From Metallyticus violacea (Eukaryota > Arthropoda > Insecta > Mantodea > Metallyticidae), in NCBI GenBank assembly GCA_030762175.1, contig CM060838.1:20942501-21006500 (forward strand): a stretch of DNA of 64,000 nt, written 5' to 3'. Of this stretch, positions 1 to 11,358 are shown one piece after another. The notes under the pieces were generated by a model. That model had not been told where the DNA came from. It was given only the letters and a program-made list of their open reading frames with translations, and searched no databases. Position 1 is the first letter of the stretch. Every line of letters begins with the position of its first letter. The position numbers were made by a program, and so were the translations under genes.

Positions 1-1684
1 ACTTAAGCTACGGAGGTAGATATTTCATTCCGTTTCCATTGCCATTTATTATATTTTATTTATTTATTTTTGTGACTTTCTGTTCAGTGTTCCATTTCAT
101 TATGACAAAAAATCGTTGTAAGTTTAGTAATCAGTTGTTAAACAGCGGTTGATTAGCAATTAGCTGAAGTGTCTTTTGTTTTGGTGTATTCACTTGTACT
201 TGTTGTCTTGTTACATTAAGGCCTATCCTTGTAATGTTAAATTTACTAACTTCAGTTCCCATTTTCTCAAGGACTAATAAAATACAGAATATAAATGTAT
301 ATAATTGAAATTTGCTGATCTATTTTCATTACTATAGCATGACTCTGAAGCGAATTAAAGTTATTTTCAATTGTTTGCTTTTTTCTATTTTCACCAACGT
401 TTTATTTTTGTTATGTTATCACATTTCGTTCTAGCTCTAGCACAGTAGATCCACATCGTCACAATAATATAATGAATAAGTGGTCAAAGTTTCAAATTGA
501 AAGCTTATACAGATTCTAAAAAATGGGAAACTTATGCAAAAAAGGTAGTTTTTCAATAATTAACGCCAAAAATGTTCTTACAGAAAAACTAACTTTTTGA
601 AAGAAACACCAGCTAAAACCGTCCAACAATGTAAAACAACAAAGAATGATGTCATTAAAAAGTTATCAATTTATGAAATAAAATGTTTTCTATTATTCAA
701 GACAAACCACAACCTTCTAGAGCAAATGGTTCCTGAAATATACAATTTTAACTGAACAACTGCTCGCGAAACAAACAAAAGAAAAAAAAAATTTAAAACA
801 CTTATAACGCAAGATAATAAATGAAAATCATATCAAAATAAACAGAAAATTCCAAATATTAAAATAGTACAAAAAATACTTTTTGACCCCCTCCCATCCC
901 TTTGAATAGCAATTAGTTGTTTAATTTGGTTTCTACTTAAAATAGCTCCTTCATATAAGAATAATACATCGCTATCTTAAAACTACAGCGAGATTATTTT
1001 AAATTTTATGATTTTACAATTAGCTAATTTGAATATTTATTTTGCAATTATAAATATTAATGTAGAATTATTAAATCTAAGTTTGATTGTTTAGATACCT
1101 CTGGAACTTTTTTTAAGAATGCATATTGTAAAAATTATGTTTTCAAAAATATAACATCAAAATTGTGACCTAATTATTTGTTACACATTCCGATTGTATA
1201 GAATCAGGTGTTATGTTGCATTTTTAAATAAAGCAATATTTACCCCTGAATGAAAATGCTTAGTATCAAATGTGATTGTGAAATGGATTTCACATACGTT
1301 TGTCCCATAACAGCGGATATACTCAGTAACTAAAGAAGTTGTTACCTAAGGATAATAGCTTCGTCCTTCAGATACCCAGAACTTATTTTGGTGAATCTTC
1401 CATGGAGGTGCACATGTGAAATTAAAGTGTTTAACTTACCTGGAATAACAGGAGTATTAATAAAAAAGTATTAGGAAAGTGTTTTGTAATATGACACCTC
1501 ATCCATTAAACCATTCAGTTAATCATGAAATTAAAAACTGAAAATATAAAACATGATTGCAATAAGGAACATTAACGAATTTTGCACAATATGCATCATA
1601 ACACAAACATTACACTTTTACATAAAAATGTAACTATACTTCTTAGGCATTCATATTCTTTTCATAATCATCATCATCTCCTTC
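1..1684. other. Gene-free AT-rich DNA
   Basis: No open frame of useful length on either strand, no transposon motif and no tRNA-like head were recognised. The stretch has many short A and T runs, as expected for intergenic or intronic arthropod DNA. Confidence 0.6.
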
Positions 1685-1713
1685 CCTCCTCCTCCTCCTC
1701 CTCCTCCTCCTCC
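1685..1713. repeat. (TCC)n microsatellite
   Basis: About nine to ten TCC units in a row, flanked by further pyrimidine-rich DNA. Simple sequence only. Confidence 0.9.
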
Positions 1714-2129
1714 ATTTTCTTCTGATACATAATCCTGTGTTTTCACATAATGTTAGGGCTTTGTAAATTCCTTTAAATATTTTCCAAGTTAAGCCCTATG
1801 TATGATACGGCTGGTTTAGTTCACTGACGATAGTATTACTTTCAAGAAATACTCTCAAGATTATGACATACATCAGAAGATGCAAGTAAAGCAGTGAACA
1901 TTGAGAGTGATTTTGTTTCGTAACAATACTCGGCTACACACCCTGCAAAAATTAATTCAGAAGCTGATTAATTGCACTATAAAGCATTAGGCTCGTCCAA
2001 CTTTTCACCTATAATTTTTTCAAACACCTTGGCAGTTTTCTAAAGGATAACCAAGTAGTTAATGAGATAGCGTTTACACATTTCATGATCCCTGGAAATC
2101 ACGAACTGTAATCTAAACATGTTTTAACT
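1714..2129. other. Gene-free spacer
   Basis: Nothing recognisable between the TCC microsatellite and the first SINE copy. Confidence 0.5.
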
Positions 2130-2357
2130 GCATAGGCGGTAGACACTGATGATAAATTGGGATAGGGTGTTTTTTTATTTAAAGGAAGGAAGAGTTACAG
2201 GCCCAAATTTAGGCACCTCCCCGGCATTTACTATTTATGAGGACTGAGGAAAACCTGAAAAAACCTCAGTCAGGGAGGACGGTCCTGGTGGGAATTGAAC
2301 AGCAGATCTCCCGCTCACGAGTCCGCGCCTTTAAGATCTCAGCACCCGCGGCGGTAC
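2130..2357 (-). mobile_element. SINE family A copy A1
   Basis: tRNA-derived SINE on the minus strand. Reading the complement, the head starts at about 2357 with the decayed GTGGCCGAG-like box A region, followed by the GTGAGCGGGAG stretch. The box B region is degraded (TTCAATTCCC). The body has the GACTGAGG/CCTCAGTC hairpin around a T6 run, then GCCGGGGAGG, and the copy ends in the TCATCAGTGTC region without a clear tail. Assigned by comparison with the other family A copies in this window. Confidence 0.85.
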
Positions 2358-2518
2358 AAGTATAAACATGCATACTGCTAATTGGCCAAAAATATGCAGA
2401 CGTTTTTGGTGATTACTAATAAAGGTTACTTCCAGTTAAGTAATACTTTATTGAAGCGTAAGTCTTAAAGTGATAACACCTTATGCCATAAACCGTTGAT
2501 ATCTGAGTAATTTAATAC

Positions 2519-2519
2519 A

Positions 2520-2568
<49 letters not shown>
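2519..2568. repeat. (AAT)n microsatellite
   Basis: Sixteen uninterrupted AAT units. Simple sequence. Confidence 0.95.
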
Positions 2569-4939
2569 CTATTCCTGAATTTTATTTGAAATTAAATATA
2601 CAAGGAACAGTCTTATAGAAAATTAATTTGTAAATCAAAGAGGTGGAATTTTATTTTACAATTTTTTTCATACATTATAAAAATATAATTTATTTTAATT
2701 AAAACGTATATTTAAAATATCTTTACACACACAGGAAAGAATGTTGAAATATACCTTGACAAAATATAATCACATACGCTTAGAACTGGTGCCATGGCTT
2801 AAAGCGGTCAAATTGTAGAACCTAAAGCTTTAAATTTCCCATACACACACACAAAAAAAAAAAATATATTTGCAGAATTAGTTTTAAAAATCGAAATATA
2901 AATTTAAAATTTTTTAAATGTTATACAAATATTAACATGGTTTAAATTCTCGATGTTAATATTTTGTATTTGGATATTATGAGTTTTGCATAAATATGTA
3001 TCAACAGCAAGGTTATATGTAAATATATTTATATAAATATTATTTTATAATACGTCTCTTATTGTGTGCCAAAGCAAAGAAAAAAGAAAAAGAAGAGAAA
3101 AATGCCATACTCCTTTTCGTAAAATTATTTCATTTTATTTATAATTTCTAATTAAAAATAAAAAAAAAATGAATACTTAGAACAAGAGATGAAAATGCAG
3201 GCTAAGGACAGCATTTAGAACCAATACCCACAGGTAGAACTATCAATCTACTTTAATAATGCATGTTTTTTCTCTTCTTCTTGCGTTCCTTCTTTCTGGG
3301 CTTTTTTTTTTCCCACAGCACATTTAATTAAATACTTAACATTCCACATTTTAAAATATTTGCAAGTGGGGCAAATATGTGTAATAAAATATTTAAACAG
3401 TTCATCAGAAGCAGATAGTACGCCACTGAGTAAAACAGCAACTCACTCGATATTAAGAACACAACAAAAACACCTTTATGAGTCCAGTTTTATGATCTAC
3501 AGCAACGCTACAATAGTAGTTGTTATCTAGTCACGTGACATAGGTTGTATATTCTTGTTTTATTGCATGAAGCTGTAAAACGGTTAGAGACATTTGATAT
3601 ACCTTTCTTCTTTGTTTCTTTCCTTTCTATTTCGTGAATCACACCACATTCCGATTTTCTATAAATGCAATAAATAGCTCTTCATTCATGACACGAGGAT
3701 TTGCGTTGCTCACATGTTTGTTTACATACGCATGCTTCATGTGTAAACAAGTGACGTTTTAAATCCCAGGCTTTTGAGAAAGAAAAGCTTTAAACCACAA
3801 ACAGTAACGAACACGTTTTACGTGCTCCGTCAATTTTAGTTCTCAAACACATGACACAAGGTAAGCGCGTATTTATCTTTCCACCGCCACCTTCTCTTTG
3901 ACGCATGGAATATGGAACTTTAGTTATCTCTATAATGATTTTGATACTGATGCCAGTATTCGCTCATTTACATAGTTTATTGTTTTTAAGATAATTTGCG
4001 GCCTTCTAAATGTTGAGCCTAAAGTTTTCCTGCTTTCTAATTATTTCTGGATGCAACACTTTGAATGTCACCAAATTCAATTCGAAATGCCGTCTAGCAT
4101 GCTTTAAATTAACGTGATTGCCTGTGTTTACCAATGGAAACGAGCTCTATGCTTCTGTATTTAGTAATCCAGCGAAAGTCGAGTCACATCTGCCGAGATG
4201 CGATGACGCGGAACATAGATAATTACGAATCCATTACATCACGGTGTCTTCCATTTTGTTTTGCAGCGTTGAAGGTATGTGCCTATAACTTTATAAGCCA
4301 TTATCAAAATGGCACACATCAATGTTTTATACACAATAGTTTGGGGCCTCTAGCGAGAGAATCATTCTTAATTTGACATCGACAGCGGATATTCTTGAGC
4401 ACGTGAGAATGCCTATGAAAATATAACAACTTTAATAGTCTTATATAAAATTCTTTATGTAAGCTTCCCGTGCACTGCTGTAATATTTTAAATAAAGTAC
4501 ATTTTTACTTAAAGTTACAGGATTGTAAACAGTTGTATGAGGGAGATAAATTATTTACGTTTCCAGAGTACAGAATCTACAGAAAACTTTCACTGCGTTA
4601 GTGAGGATAAGAGGAGGAAATGACATTAAAAACCTGATATATTTTCAGCTGGTATGTAGTTTCCTTTTAATCCTTTGCAGACAAATAAACTTAAACATTA
4701 TTTAGTGAGAACTGTGCATTTAATAACAATTTAAGTGCACATCGCGTTAATTAACCTAGAAACTCTGGAAATGGGGAACAAATTACAAAATGGCAGATCC
4801 CGAAAACTAGCAACTGACTTAAATCAACAATTATTTACTCGTTGCTCATTCAGTAGAACAAATAAAATAAACAAAGGAATAAAAATAAAGAAAAATGCGA
4901 TAAAGAGGAAAATAAATTGAGAAGTAAGAAGATAAAATT
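2569..4939. other. Gene-free AT-rich DNA
   Basis: Contains short microsatellite-like A/T runs and an open frame of 80 codons at 4134-4376 that shows no protein-family motif, no coding-like composition and no repeat homology visible here. I see no supportable gene. Confidence 0.55.
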
Positions 4940-5290
4940 GACCACCTCCTTTGTCTAGTGGTTAGCGTTGCTGACTGCTGGTCAGGAGGCCCGGGTTCGA
5001 TTCCCGGTACCTGCTTAGGAATTTTTTCTAGGTTAGGAAGGTCTGGAACGAGGTCCACCCAGTTTCGTGAGGACAATTGGGAAGCTGCCAGATGGAGAGG
5101 TGGCGCTTTTCGATCTAATAAACTGCGATATAGCGACCGGCTGATAGTGTGCTGATCCCCCCCTGCAATACTGAACTCTACCAATGATATCACGTGATGG
5201 AGGTAGAAGACGCAGCGGTCGTCCCGATAAGCCGAAAACCCAGTTGAGGCTATGGAAAACCAAGCTTAGAAGAAGAGCGAAACAACGACG
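4940..5290 (+). mobile_element. SINE family C (tRNA-derived)
   Basis: Single copy. The tRNA-like head carries a box A region (TGTCTAGTGGTTAGCG) and a perfect box B (GGTTCGATTCC), with CCCGGG...CCCGG pairing in the T-arm. The body begins with a T6 run followed by CTAGGTTAGG, similar to the start of the family A body. The rest (to about 5290, ending AAGAAGAGCG) has no parallel in this window. The reverse strand gives a run of short open frames that are only shadows of this element. The 3' boundary is approximate. Confidence 0.75.
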
Positions 5291-5618
5291 AACTTTTAAA
5301 TCCGTATCATTATATAAGGGAATGTACCCTCAATAACAATAATAATCATCATAATAATTAAATTCAGTCTTGAAACTTCAATAAAAGATATGAGCCAGGT
5401 CTACAATGTGTCAGGAAAGTACTTTTGTATTAAATTTGAAACTATGTGGTTATGTGCAGCTTATGTCCCAAGATTTTAAAACTTCTGTGTAGTTTCCGTC
5501 ATATTAGTTGCATAATCTTATGCGTCTCCGCCCGATTGTTCATCTGCAACAGCATGTTAGGAGTGACAATACAAACCCTTAAGGAGCCCGTGTCATTTGA
5601 TATTTTACAATACCCCAA
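5291..5618. other. Gene-free spacer
   Basis: A/T-rich DNA with a short run of AAT/ATC units near 5335-5360. Nothing else recognised. Confidence 0.5.
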
Positions 5619-5851
5619 AGTGCGGTAAAATTAGGACTTCTATAAGCCAAGGCAATGAGGCCTGAGATTGTTCTGATCTAGTCCAATCCTGTAATTTGTG
5701 AAAAGTTTCGGCAGGACTGCGCACCAGCCCATTTTGCTTTGAAAACCCTTAGACCCTTGACGAACTTTTCATAAATTACAGGATTGGACAAGATCAGAAC
5801 AATCTCAGGCCTCATTGCCTTGGCCTATAGAAGTCCTAATTTCACCGCACT
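5619..5851. repeat. Long foldback (inverted repeat, ~89-bp arms)
   Basis: Left arm 5619-5708 and right arm 5763-5851 are reverse complements over about 89 positions with about five differences, separated by a loop of about 54 bases. The arms begin AGTGCGGT and end near AAAAGTT. Similarity stops sharply on both outer sides, so this is a discrete foldback rather than part of a longer palindrome. No SINE or transposase motif lies inside it. It could be a foldback/MITE relic, an inverted duplication, or a source of long hairpin RNA. Only one copy is visible here. Confidence 0.85.
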
Positions 5852-6296
5852 CCTGCGATTGCCGTCAATTATGGAAACAACTATCCGTGGATGATTTTCA
5901 GACAACTGAATTAATATCGTCATCAAAGAAATAAAGCGTTTTACTGTTACCCTAGCAAGAGGTACATTTTCCACAATTTCCAGAAAAAAGCGAGGAGTTT
6001 CTTTCGTCAAGCAAAAGAGATGACTGCTGTGAGAGCTGCGATAAATTGCACATTGTCAGAAAACATGATGTTTGTGCCGTTTGCGCTCGAAAAGCTTTCA
6101 AGCATTAACTGACATGCACATGTCGATTCAGGCCAGTTTCTGTCAAATCATTGTAACATTCAGTTTTTAAGTATCTCTGGCCTTGCATTGTTGATCTTAT
6201 AATGCCTAACTGTGCAGAACGTTTGCAAAGGATCTTGGCGATCGGGTTCGTCGAATGAATGTTTCTAGGCGGCGGCATAAGTTTGGACTAATTCCT
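5852..6296. other. Unclassified DNA next to the foldback
   Basis: A 61-codon minus-strand frame (5825-6010) overlaps the right foldback arm and looks moderately protein-like, but I cannot assign it to a family. The remainder, slightly richer in G+C than its surroundings, may be part of an unrecognised repeat. Confidence 0.4.
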
Positions 6297-6366
6297 GGCG
6301 GGATTCGAACCCCAGACCTCCCGCTCACGAGTCCGCACCTTAACGACCTCGACCACCCGTTGCGGT
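6297..6366 (-). mobile_element. SINE family A copy A2 (head only)
   Basis: Only the tRNA-like head is present, on the minus strand: box B (GGGATTCGAACCCC read on the plus strand) and the CTCGTGAGCGGGAG and GGTCGTTAAG regions. The body and tail are missing, so the copy is 3'-truncated, which retrotransposition itself does not usually produce. A later deletion is likely. Confidence 0.8.
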
Positions 6367-6384
6367 GCCGTGGCCTGAAGATCT

Positions 6385-6556
6385 ATTGTCTAAGATGAAG
6401 AAATGATAGAGCTAATTTGATCGAGTGGCCTAACTTTTCCAAGGATCAGTTCTTTACAACTGAGGGAAGACCCTTGAAGGAATCTTAGTCACGAAACTTG
6501 CCCATTTGGGAATCGAACCCGAGCCCGTCGCTAAAGCTAGACTACGGTAGTGGCCA
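6385..6556 (-). mobile_element. Possible further tRNA-headed repeat
   Basis: On the minus strand there is a tRNA-like head with box B (GGTTCGATTCCC, about 6508-6522) and a box A-like stretch (GTAGTCTAGCTTTAGCG) upstream. The following body does not match families A-D. This may be an old SINE copy or a chance match, and only one copy is seen. Confidence 0.35.
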
Positions 6557-6649
6557 TTATTATCATTGTGTGTTGCTGATCAGCTTTTGGATGTTTGAAT
6601 TTTTCTTGAAAGAATTTAAACCTGCATTTAAATAGAAATACTAGAGATT

Positions 6650-6885
6650 CCGAGTAGGACCGATGGATTTTTTTCGGGCGTAAAAATCCTAAGTATGGCT
6701 TCCTTCGGAAGGGAATTAAAGCCATGGGTCCCGTGTCGTACATTTACGGCACCATAAAGAACCTCAAGCCTGAAAGAAGAGGCCTCTGAGCAAAATTAGT
6801 CGGCCGTTTCATGCCCTGAATTGAATGGGACATTGATGACCTGGGATGTTAAAGAGCATCCATAAATAAACAAAATAAAAAAAAT
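6650..6885 (+). mobile_element. SINE family B copy B1 (5'-truncated)
   Basis: Begins just after the tRNA-like head at AGGACCGATGG, then the T7 run, CGGGCGTAAAAATCC, GGTCCCGTGTCG, GCCTCTGAGC and the 3' region ending GCATCCATAAATAAAC followed by A-rich tail. The loss of the 5' end is the usual product of incomplete reverse transcription. Confidence 0.9.
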
Positions 6886-8178
6886 TAATACTGGTTTAAT
6901 AATACTGTTTATAATCATTATTAATAGAGCAGTAATTGTGGGAGATTCTGTTAAAAAATTTAAATTTATAAGCGAAGTCCCTGTTTGTTAGAAAGTAGAT
7001 ATAATATATTTCTATTGTGTGTAAATATTATTTACTGAATAATTGTAATATTTTAATGATAATAGTTTTAATACACTTTATTTACTTGGTATAAATCATG
7101 GTGTATGTAATTGATATAAAAACAAATGACGTTAGTACTAGATTTAAAATTGCGTTCTTATTCGTATTTGAACATTTGTGGGAATCATTGCTGTTATTGT
7201 GGTTGATATTAAATAAATAAGAACATTTGAATACAAAAGAACTGCTAAAAAACTGAAACTGCGGAAGAAACAGGAACAAATCAAACTGAATGCCCACCGT
7301 CATCACCTACATCATGCACAAGAATATAAACGTTAGTCACTCCATCCCCTCTCCCAAATCCTCCTGGTCCCTCTTAACGCTTCAACGACTCGCTAAACTT
7401 TTCTGTGCGTCCCCGGGACATATGTCTTTTTCAAGAGAAACCACACCAGCCAGCATCTTCCCCTCTCTCCCCGCCAACCCTCCCCTAACTTCTCCTTTTT
7501 CCTAGTGATTAATTTTTCCCCTTATTCCCCCCTGGGGTATCTGTTTATGGCTTTGTACATCGCAATTATTTTCATAGTATAGGAAACTCACTTCACCAAT
7601 AAGCAGCGGCGGGGCTATCAAGTTTCCTATTTGACGGGGAAGGGAGGTTGGTCTTATAAGTTATATAATTGTCAAACAATGCATAAGCATTATACATAAA
7701 TGTGAAAAAAAAAATGTAAAATGGCATAAAATTTAGGCCCAAATTACTCTTAACACAACACGCCTAACTTTAAAGAATCAAAGACAGCTGAAAAGTGTAT
7801 GGCGCAAAGTTAAGCCGACGCTACAAACCAATGCTAAAATGTTTTAATGAAATATGATTTAAACAAACAAGTTAAGCTTAACCACATTGAACGACTTGAT
7901 CGATATGGAAAACAAACGAGTAACGGATGTGAAGTAAAGCTCGCAAGCGGAAGATGAATAATCGTTTTGCAACTGCAAGTTTCCCAAACCCTAAAAGGGA
8001 GAAAAGGAAAAGAGAAATTCTTGATTGACAAAAGAAAAAATAATACCTGACAATAATTAATATTTTATAGTTCAAGTTATCCCTGTTTTAGCTCTTAAGA
8101 CTTGTTAATTCATTTGTTCAATGTTGCTCGCACTGTAAAAGCGAAATTTGCCTCTCTTATAGATATTTGTTGTCACAA
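6886..8178. other. Gene-free DNA
   Basis: A/T-rich in the first half, with a C/T-rich patch at about 7340-7540. Short open frames here (for example 7290-7505 plus, 7834-8075 minus) have no recognisable domain. Confidence 0.5.
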
Positions 8179-8180
8179 TA

Positions 8181-9424
8181 CAAGGGGCGTTCTAAAATGT
8201 TTCGGCCTGACTCAAGAGATATCGTGAAGATGGTCAAATTGCTACGTATAGTTCTTTAGATGGCGCGATGCAAAGTCTCAGACAGTAAGATAGTCACTTG
8301 TTTGTGACGATCGTGTAAACAAACTAGTGTTAACATTTTCTATAAAATGGATAAAACAGAATTGCGAGTTGTAATATAGTACTTCGATTTGAAAGGTTTA
8401 ACTCAAATAGAAATACAAAAGTAATTAGATTCCATATTAAAGGATTCTTCCCTTTCGTTTTCGGCCTTTTAAAAGTGGGCTGCGAATTTAAGCGTGGTCG
8501 TACATGCATTCAAGATTACCAGCGCCCAGGGCGTTCCAAAACTGCAACCACCGACGAGATTGTGACAAAAATTTACAACGCCGTATTCAAATGTTTGCCG
8601 ATTGAAGGTTGACGGACATTGCAAAGACCTCGATAGGCAGTGTTCACATTTTATGCGAAATTTAGGGCATGGAAAATACTTTCCGTTCGATGGTTGCCGC
8701 GTTTGTTAACAATGGACCAAAATCGCATCCAAACGAACGTTTCACAAGGTTGTTTAGACTTTTAAACGCAATTCCAGCGAGTTTCTGTGACGCTTTATTA
8801 CAGTATATGAAACATAGATTCATCATTACAAGCTAGAAGTCCAAACAGTGGGTGGCAACAGGTGAAAATACACTAAATAAAGCAAAAAATGGTTCTATCT
8901 GCAGGAAAAGTCAGTGCTACTGTTTTGTAGGATTCTCATGGTGCGGTGCTCGTAGACTAACTACCTCCAGAAGAACAGAACCATCACCGGGGAGTATTAC
9001 GCTTCACTACTGAACCAAATGAGGATGCTATTCAGGCTAAACGTCCACATCGTACGAAAATTAACACGATCATGGTCCTTCACACACGTCTGGGATTGTT
9101 GCTACAAAACTGCATGATCTTCGCTTCCAAGTACTTCCTCATCCGCCATATTCACCGGATTTGATTCCCAGCGATACTTTTGTTTCCAAACCTAAAGAAA
9201 TAACTGCGTGGACGAAGATTCACATCAGCTGATATTGAAGGTCAACAGAGGCTTAATTTTTGCAGCTGGACAAATCTTATTTTACTGGGGGTGTTAATAA
9301 TTTGGAAAGTCGTTAAACTAAATGTATTGATATACAAGGTAACTATGTTGAAAAATATAAAATAAAACATTTCTCCTGAATCTTTGTATTTTGGTCAGGC
9401 CGAAAACTTTTAGATCGCTTCTTG
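8181..9424 (+). mobile_element. mariner transposon, full-length but dead
   Basis: A 1244-bp element flanked by TA on both sides (8179-8180 and 9425-9426), as expected for mariner TA target-site duplication. The ends are imperfect inverted repeats of about 32 bp sharing CAAG..GCG..CTAAAA..TTTCGGCCTGAC. The interior encodes a decayed transposase (see separate entry). Length, ends, duplication and protein all fit the mariner family of cut-and-paste transposons. Not mobile by its own protein because of several stops. Confidence 0.95.
8347..9290 (+). pseudogene. Decayed mariner transposase (D34D)
   Basis: The frame opens at 8347 with MDKTELRVVI, then a stop. Recognisable blocks follow: LKGLTQIEIQK, FKRGRTCIQDYQRPGRSKT with ATTDEIVTKI (linker after the helix-turn-helix region), LSAGKVSATVF, HDHGPSHTS and PPYSPDLIPSD. 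Between the D of HDHGPSH and the last D of SPDLIPSD there are exactly 34 residues, the mariner D34D spacing. Multiple stops and frameshifts separate the blocks, so no full-length protein is possible. A functional mariner transposase of about 345 residues cuts at the terminal inverted repeats and reinserts the element at TA. Confidence 0.93.
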
Positions 9425-9598
9425 TAAATCTATAAGAGCACAAATGAATTACTACTATATATACGATTCAATAGTTTGGCGGTAATTTCATTCAGATTTA
9501 TTGCTTATTACGTCATAATGTATTGTTGCAGTTCTCAGCTTTATTGCATTTATTGTTGGTCTATTATTGCTTTAGAGCGTTTGAGTAGTAGGGTAGTC

Positions 9599-10080
9599 AT
9601 GAAATGGAGGCCAAACAGAGACGATGCTACTTTCAAGCATAAAGTAATTCTTTATGCTTGAAAAAATGGTAACAGAAAGGCAAGAAGAGAGTTCAATGCA
9701 GCTGAGAGCAACGTTCATTTGTGGAGGCAACAGAAAATGACATTATTTGCAACTAAATCAGGTAGGAAGAAATTCAATGGTCCTCGCAAAGTAAGACATT
9801 TTGATATTGAAGTTTTGGAATTCGTACGTGAAAGTAGGAAGACGGGCAACCTGTGACAAGAAACACCATTAGAAAAACGTTTTCTTCTTTGATCTACACC
9901 AACTGTCCTAGCAACAGCACGAGTGATGCATTTTGTCCTAAGTGCTCCAAGATGTAACAATAGTTCACTTATAAAACTCCATGTTATGATCATTTTATGA
10001 AGCTCACGGGCTTATCTCTAAGACGCCGTACAACAATTTGCCAAAATCTTTTTTGGGATTTCAAGTTTCAAATTTGAGGT
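9599..10080 (+). pseudogene. pogo/Tigger-type transposase relic (N-terminal part)
   Basis: From 9599 the frame reads NRDDATFKHKVILYA, a stop, then KNGNRKARREFNA and LWRQQKMTLF, which fits the Brinker-type helix-turn-helix (BrkDBD) at the start of pogo/Tigger transposases. Further on come GPRKVRHFDIEVLEFV, VTRNTIRK and FMKLTGLSLRRRTTICQ, fitting the CENP-B-type second DNA-binding domain. There are in-frame stops and frame changes, and the DDE catalytic part is not found downstream, where a SINE begins at 10174. A DNA-transposon fossil, probably truncated. Confidence 0.8.
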
Positions 10081-10173
10081 GTGCATTACATTCAATGGTG
10101 TATTAGATGTGCGTAAAAACAATACATGTTTTGAAAGAATCATTTGGAGATTGACAATTCTACAGCGACAAAG

Positions 10174-10398
10174 CTCCCTGACTGAGGTTTTTTTCAGGTT
10201 TTCCTCAGTCCTCATAAATGGCAAGTGCCGGAGAAGTACCCTATTCTTATGCCTGGAAACACTTCCTTCCTTACAAAGGAATCCTAAACTAAATTATCAT
10301 TTCATCTCGTATATCATCAGTGTTCACCGCCTGTGGTACCTCAGTAGTAGAAACGGGCGTTAAACACTACTCAAAAAAAAAAAAAAAAAAAAAAAAAA
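10174..10398 (+). mobile_element. SINE family A copy A3 (5'-truncated)
   Basis: Starts after the tRNA-like head at CTCCCTGACTGAGG, includes the T7 run, the CCTCAGTCCTCATAAATG hairpin side and GGCGTTAAACACTACTC, and ends in about 28 A residues. The poly(A) tail marks a retroposed copy of the poly(A) subtype. Confidence 0.92.
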
Positions 10399-11074
10399 GC
10401 GGCCATTTACATGGAAGCAGTAGATTAGGGTCTATGCCAAATTAATTTACAAAGTTTGCAAGACTAACAAGGGAAACGGCGGCGTATGTTGTTTCGGGGA
10501 AAAAAAAAAAATCGGTTTAACACAGTCGCATCTGCCATAGCTTAAGGGGAAATTAGCAAAGACTAAATTCTGAGTATTTCAGTGACTACACTTTTTAAAT
10601 ATTGTTTCATTTTGAAATGTATTTTGATTCTAAAAGAGCAACGACAGTTCTGGAAATACGACAAAATACACTTCAGACCGGAGAAATGTAATTTCGAAGA
10701 TTAAGTACTACGCACACAGTAATTAGTCATAATGATATTATTATACCATAAAAGAAGTAGAAAAGTGTGATTTAAATAAAGAATCAAATAGGTTTCAACG
10801 CAGGCAAGAAGACATATTAATAATTGGATTTTAACATTACATTAACATAACAACAATACTCTATTAGTTCCAAGTATGTTTATTGCTTCAGTTTGAATAT
10901 TTCATTAATCGGAAAGATATTGTGACAAAAGTCACCAACAATTAGATTATCAAACTTTTTTGAGATTGTTGAACAGGAAAATTTGGAATATTGTTCGTAT
11001 GTTTCATTTGAACCATTCTTTTAGAGATTATTCGTTGACACTGAGGGGGTCTCAAAGACTGCCATTGCTGGAAC
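10399..11074. other. Gene-free DNA
   Basis: A/T-rich, with a short A run near 10500. Nothing recognised. Confidence 0.5.
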
Positions 11075-11358
11075 CGCCGCGGGTGGCCGAGGTCGTTAAG
11101 ACACGGATTGGTGAGCGGGAGGTCTGGGTTCGAATACCGCCAGGACCGTCCTCCCTGACTGAGGTTTTTTCCAGGTTTTCCTCAGTCCTCATAAATGACA
11201 AATTCCGGGGAGGTACCCTAAACTTAGGCCTGAAACGATTCCTTCCTTAAAAATAAATCCTTTCATTTATCATTTCATCTCATGTATAATCAGTGTCCAT
11301 CGCCTGTGGTGCCTCTGTAGCAAAATCGGGCGTTAAACATTAATTCATTCATTCATTA
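11075..11358 (+). mobile_element. SINE family A copy A4, full length
   Basis: Complete element: head CCGCCGCGGGTGGCCGAGG, box B GGTTCGAATACC (one change from consensus), body hairpin GACTGAGG/CCTCAGTC around T6, GCCTGTGGTGCC, GGGCGTTAAAC, and a tail of ATTC repeats instead of poly(A). This represents the (ATTC)n-tailed subtype. Confidence 0.95.

Noticed and set aside
4846..5193. 115-codon minus-strand frame
   Set aside because: It is the antisense of SINE family C; the PGIEPGPP-type stretch comes from the complement of box B.
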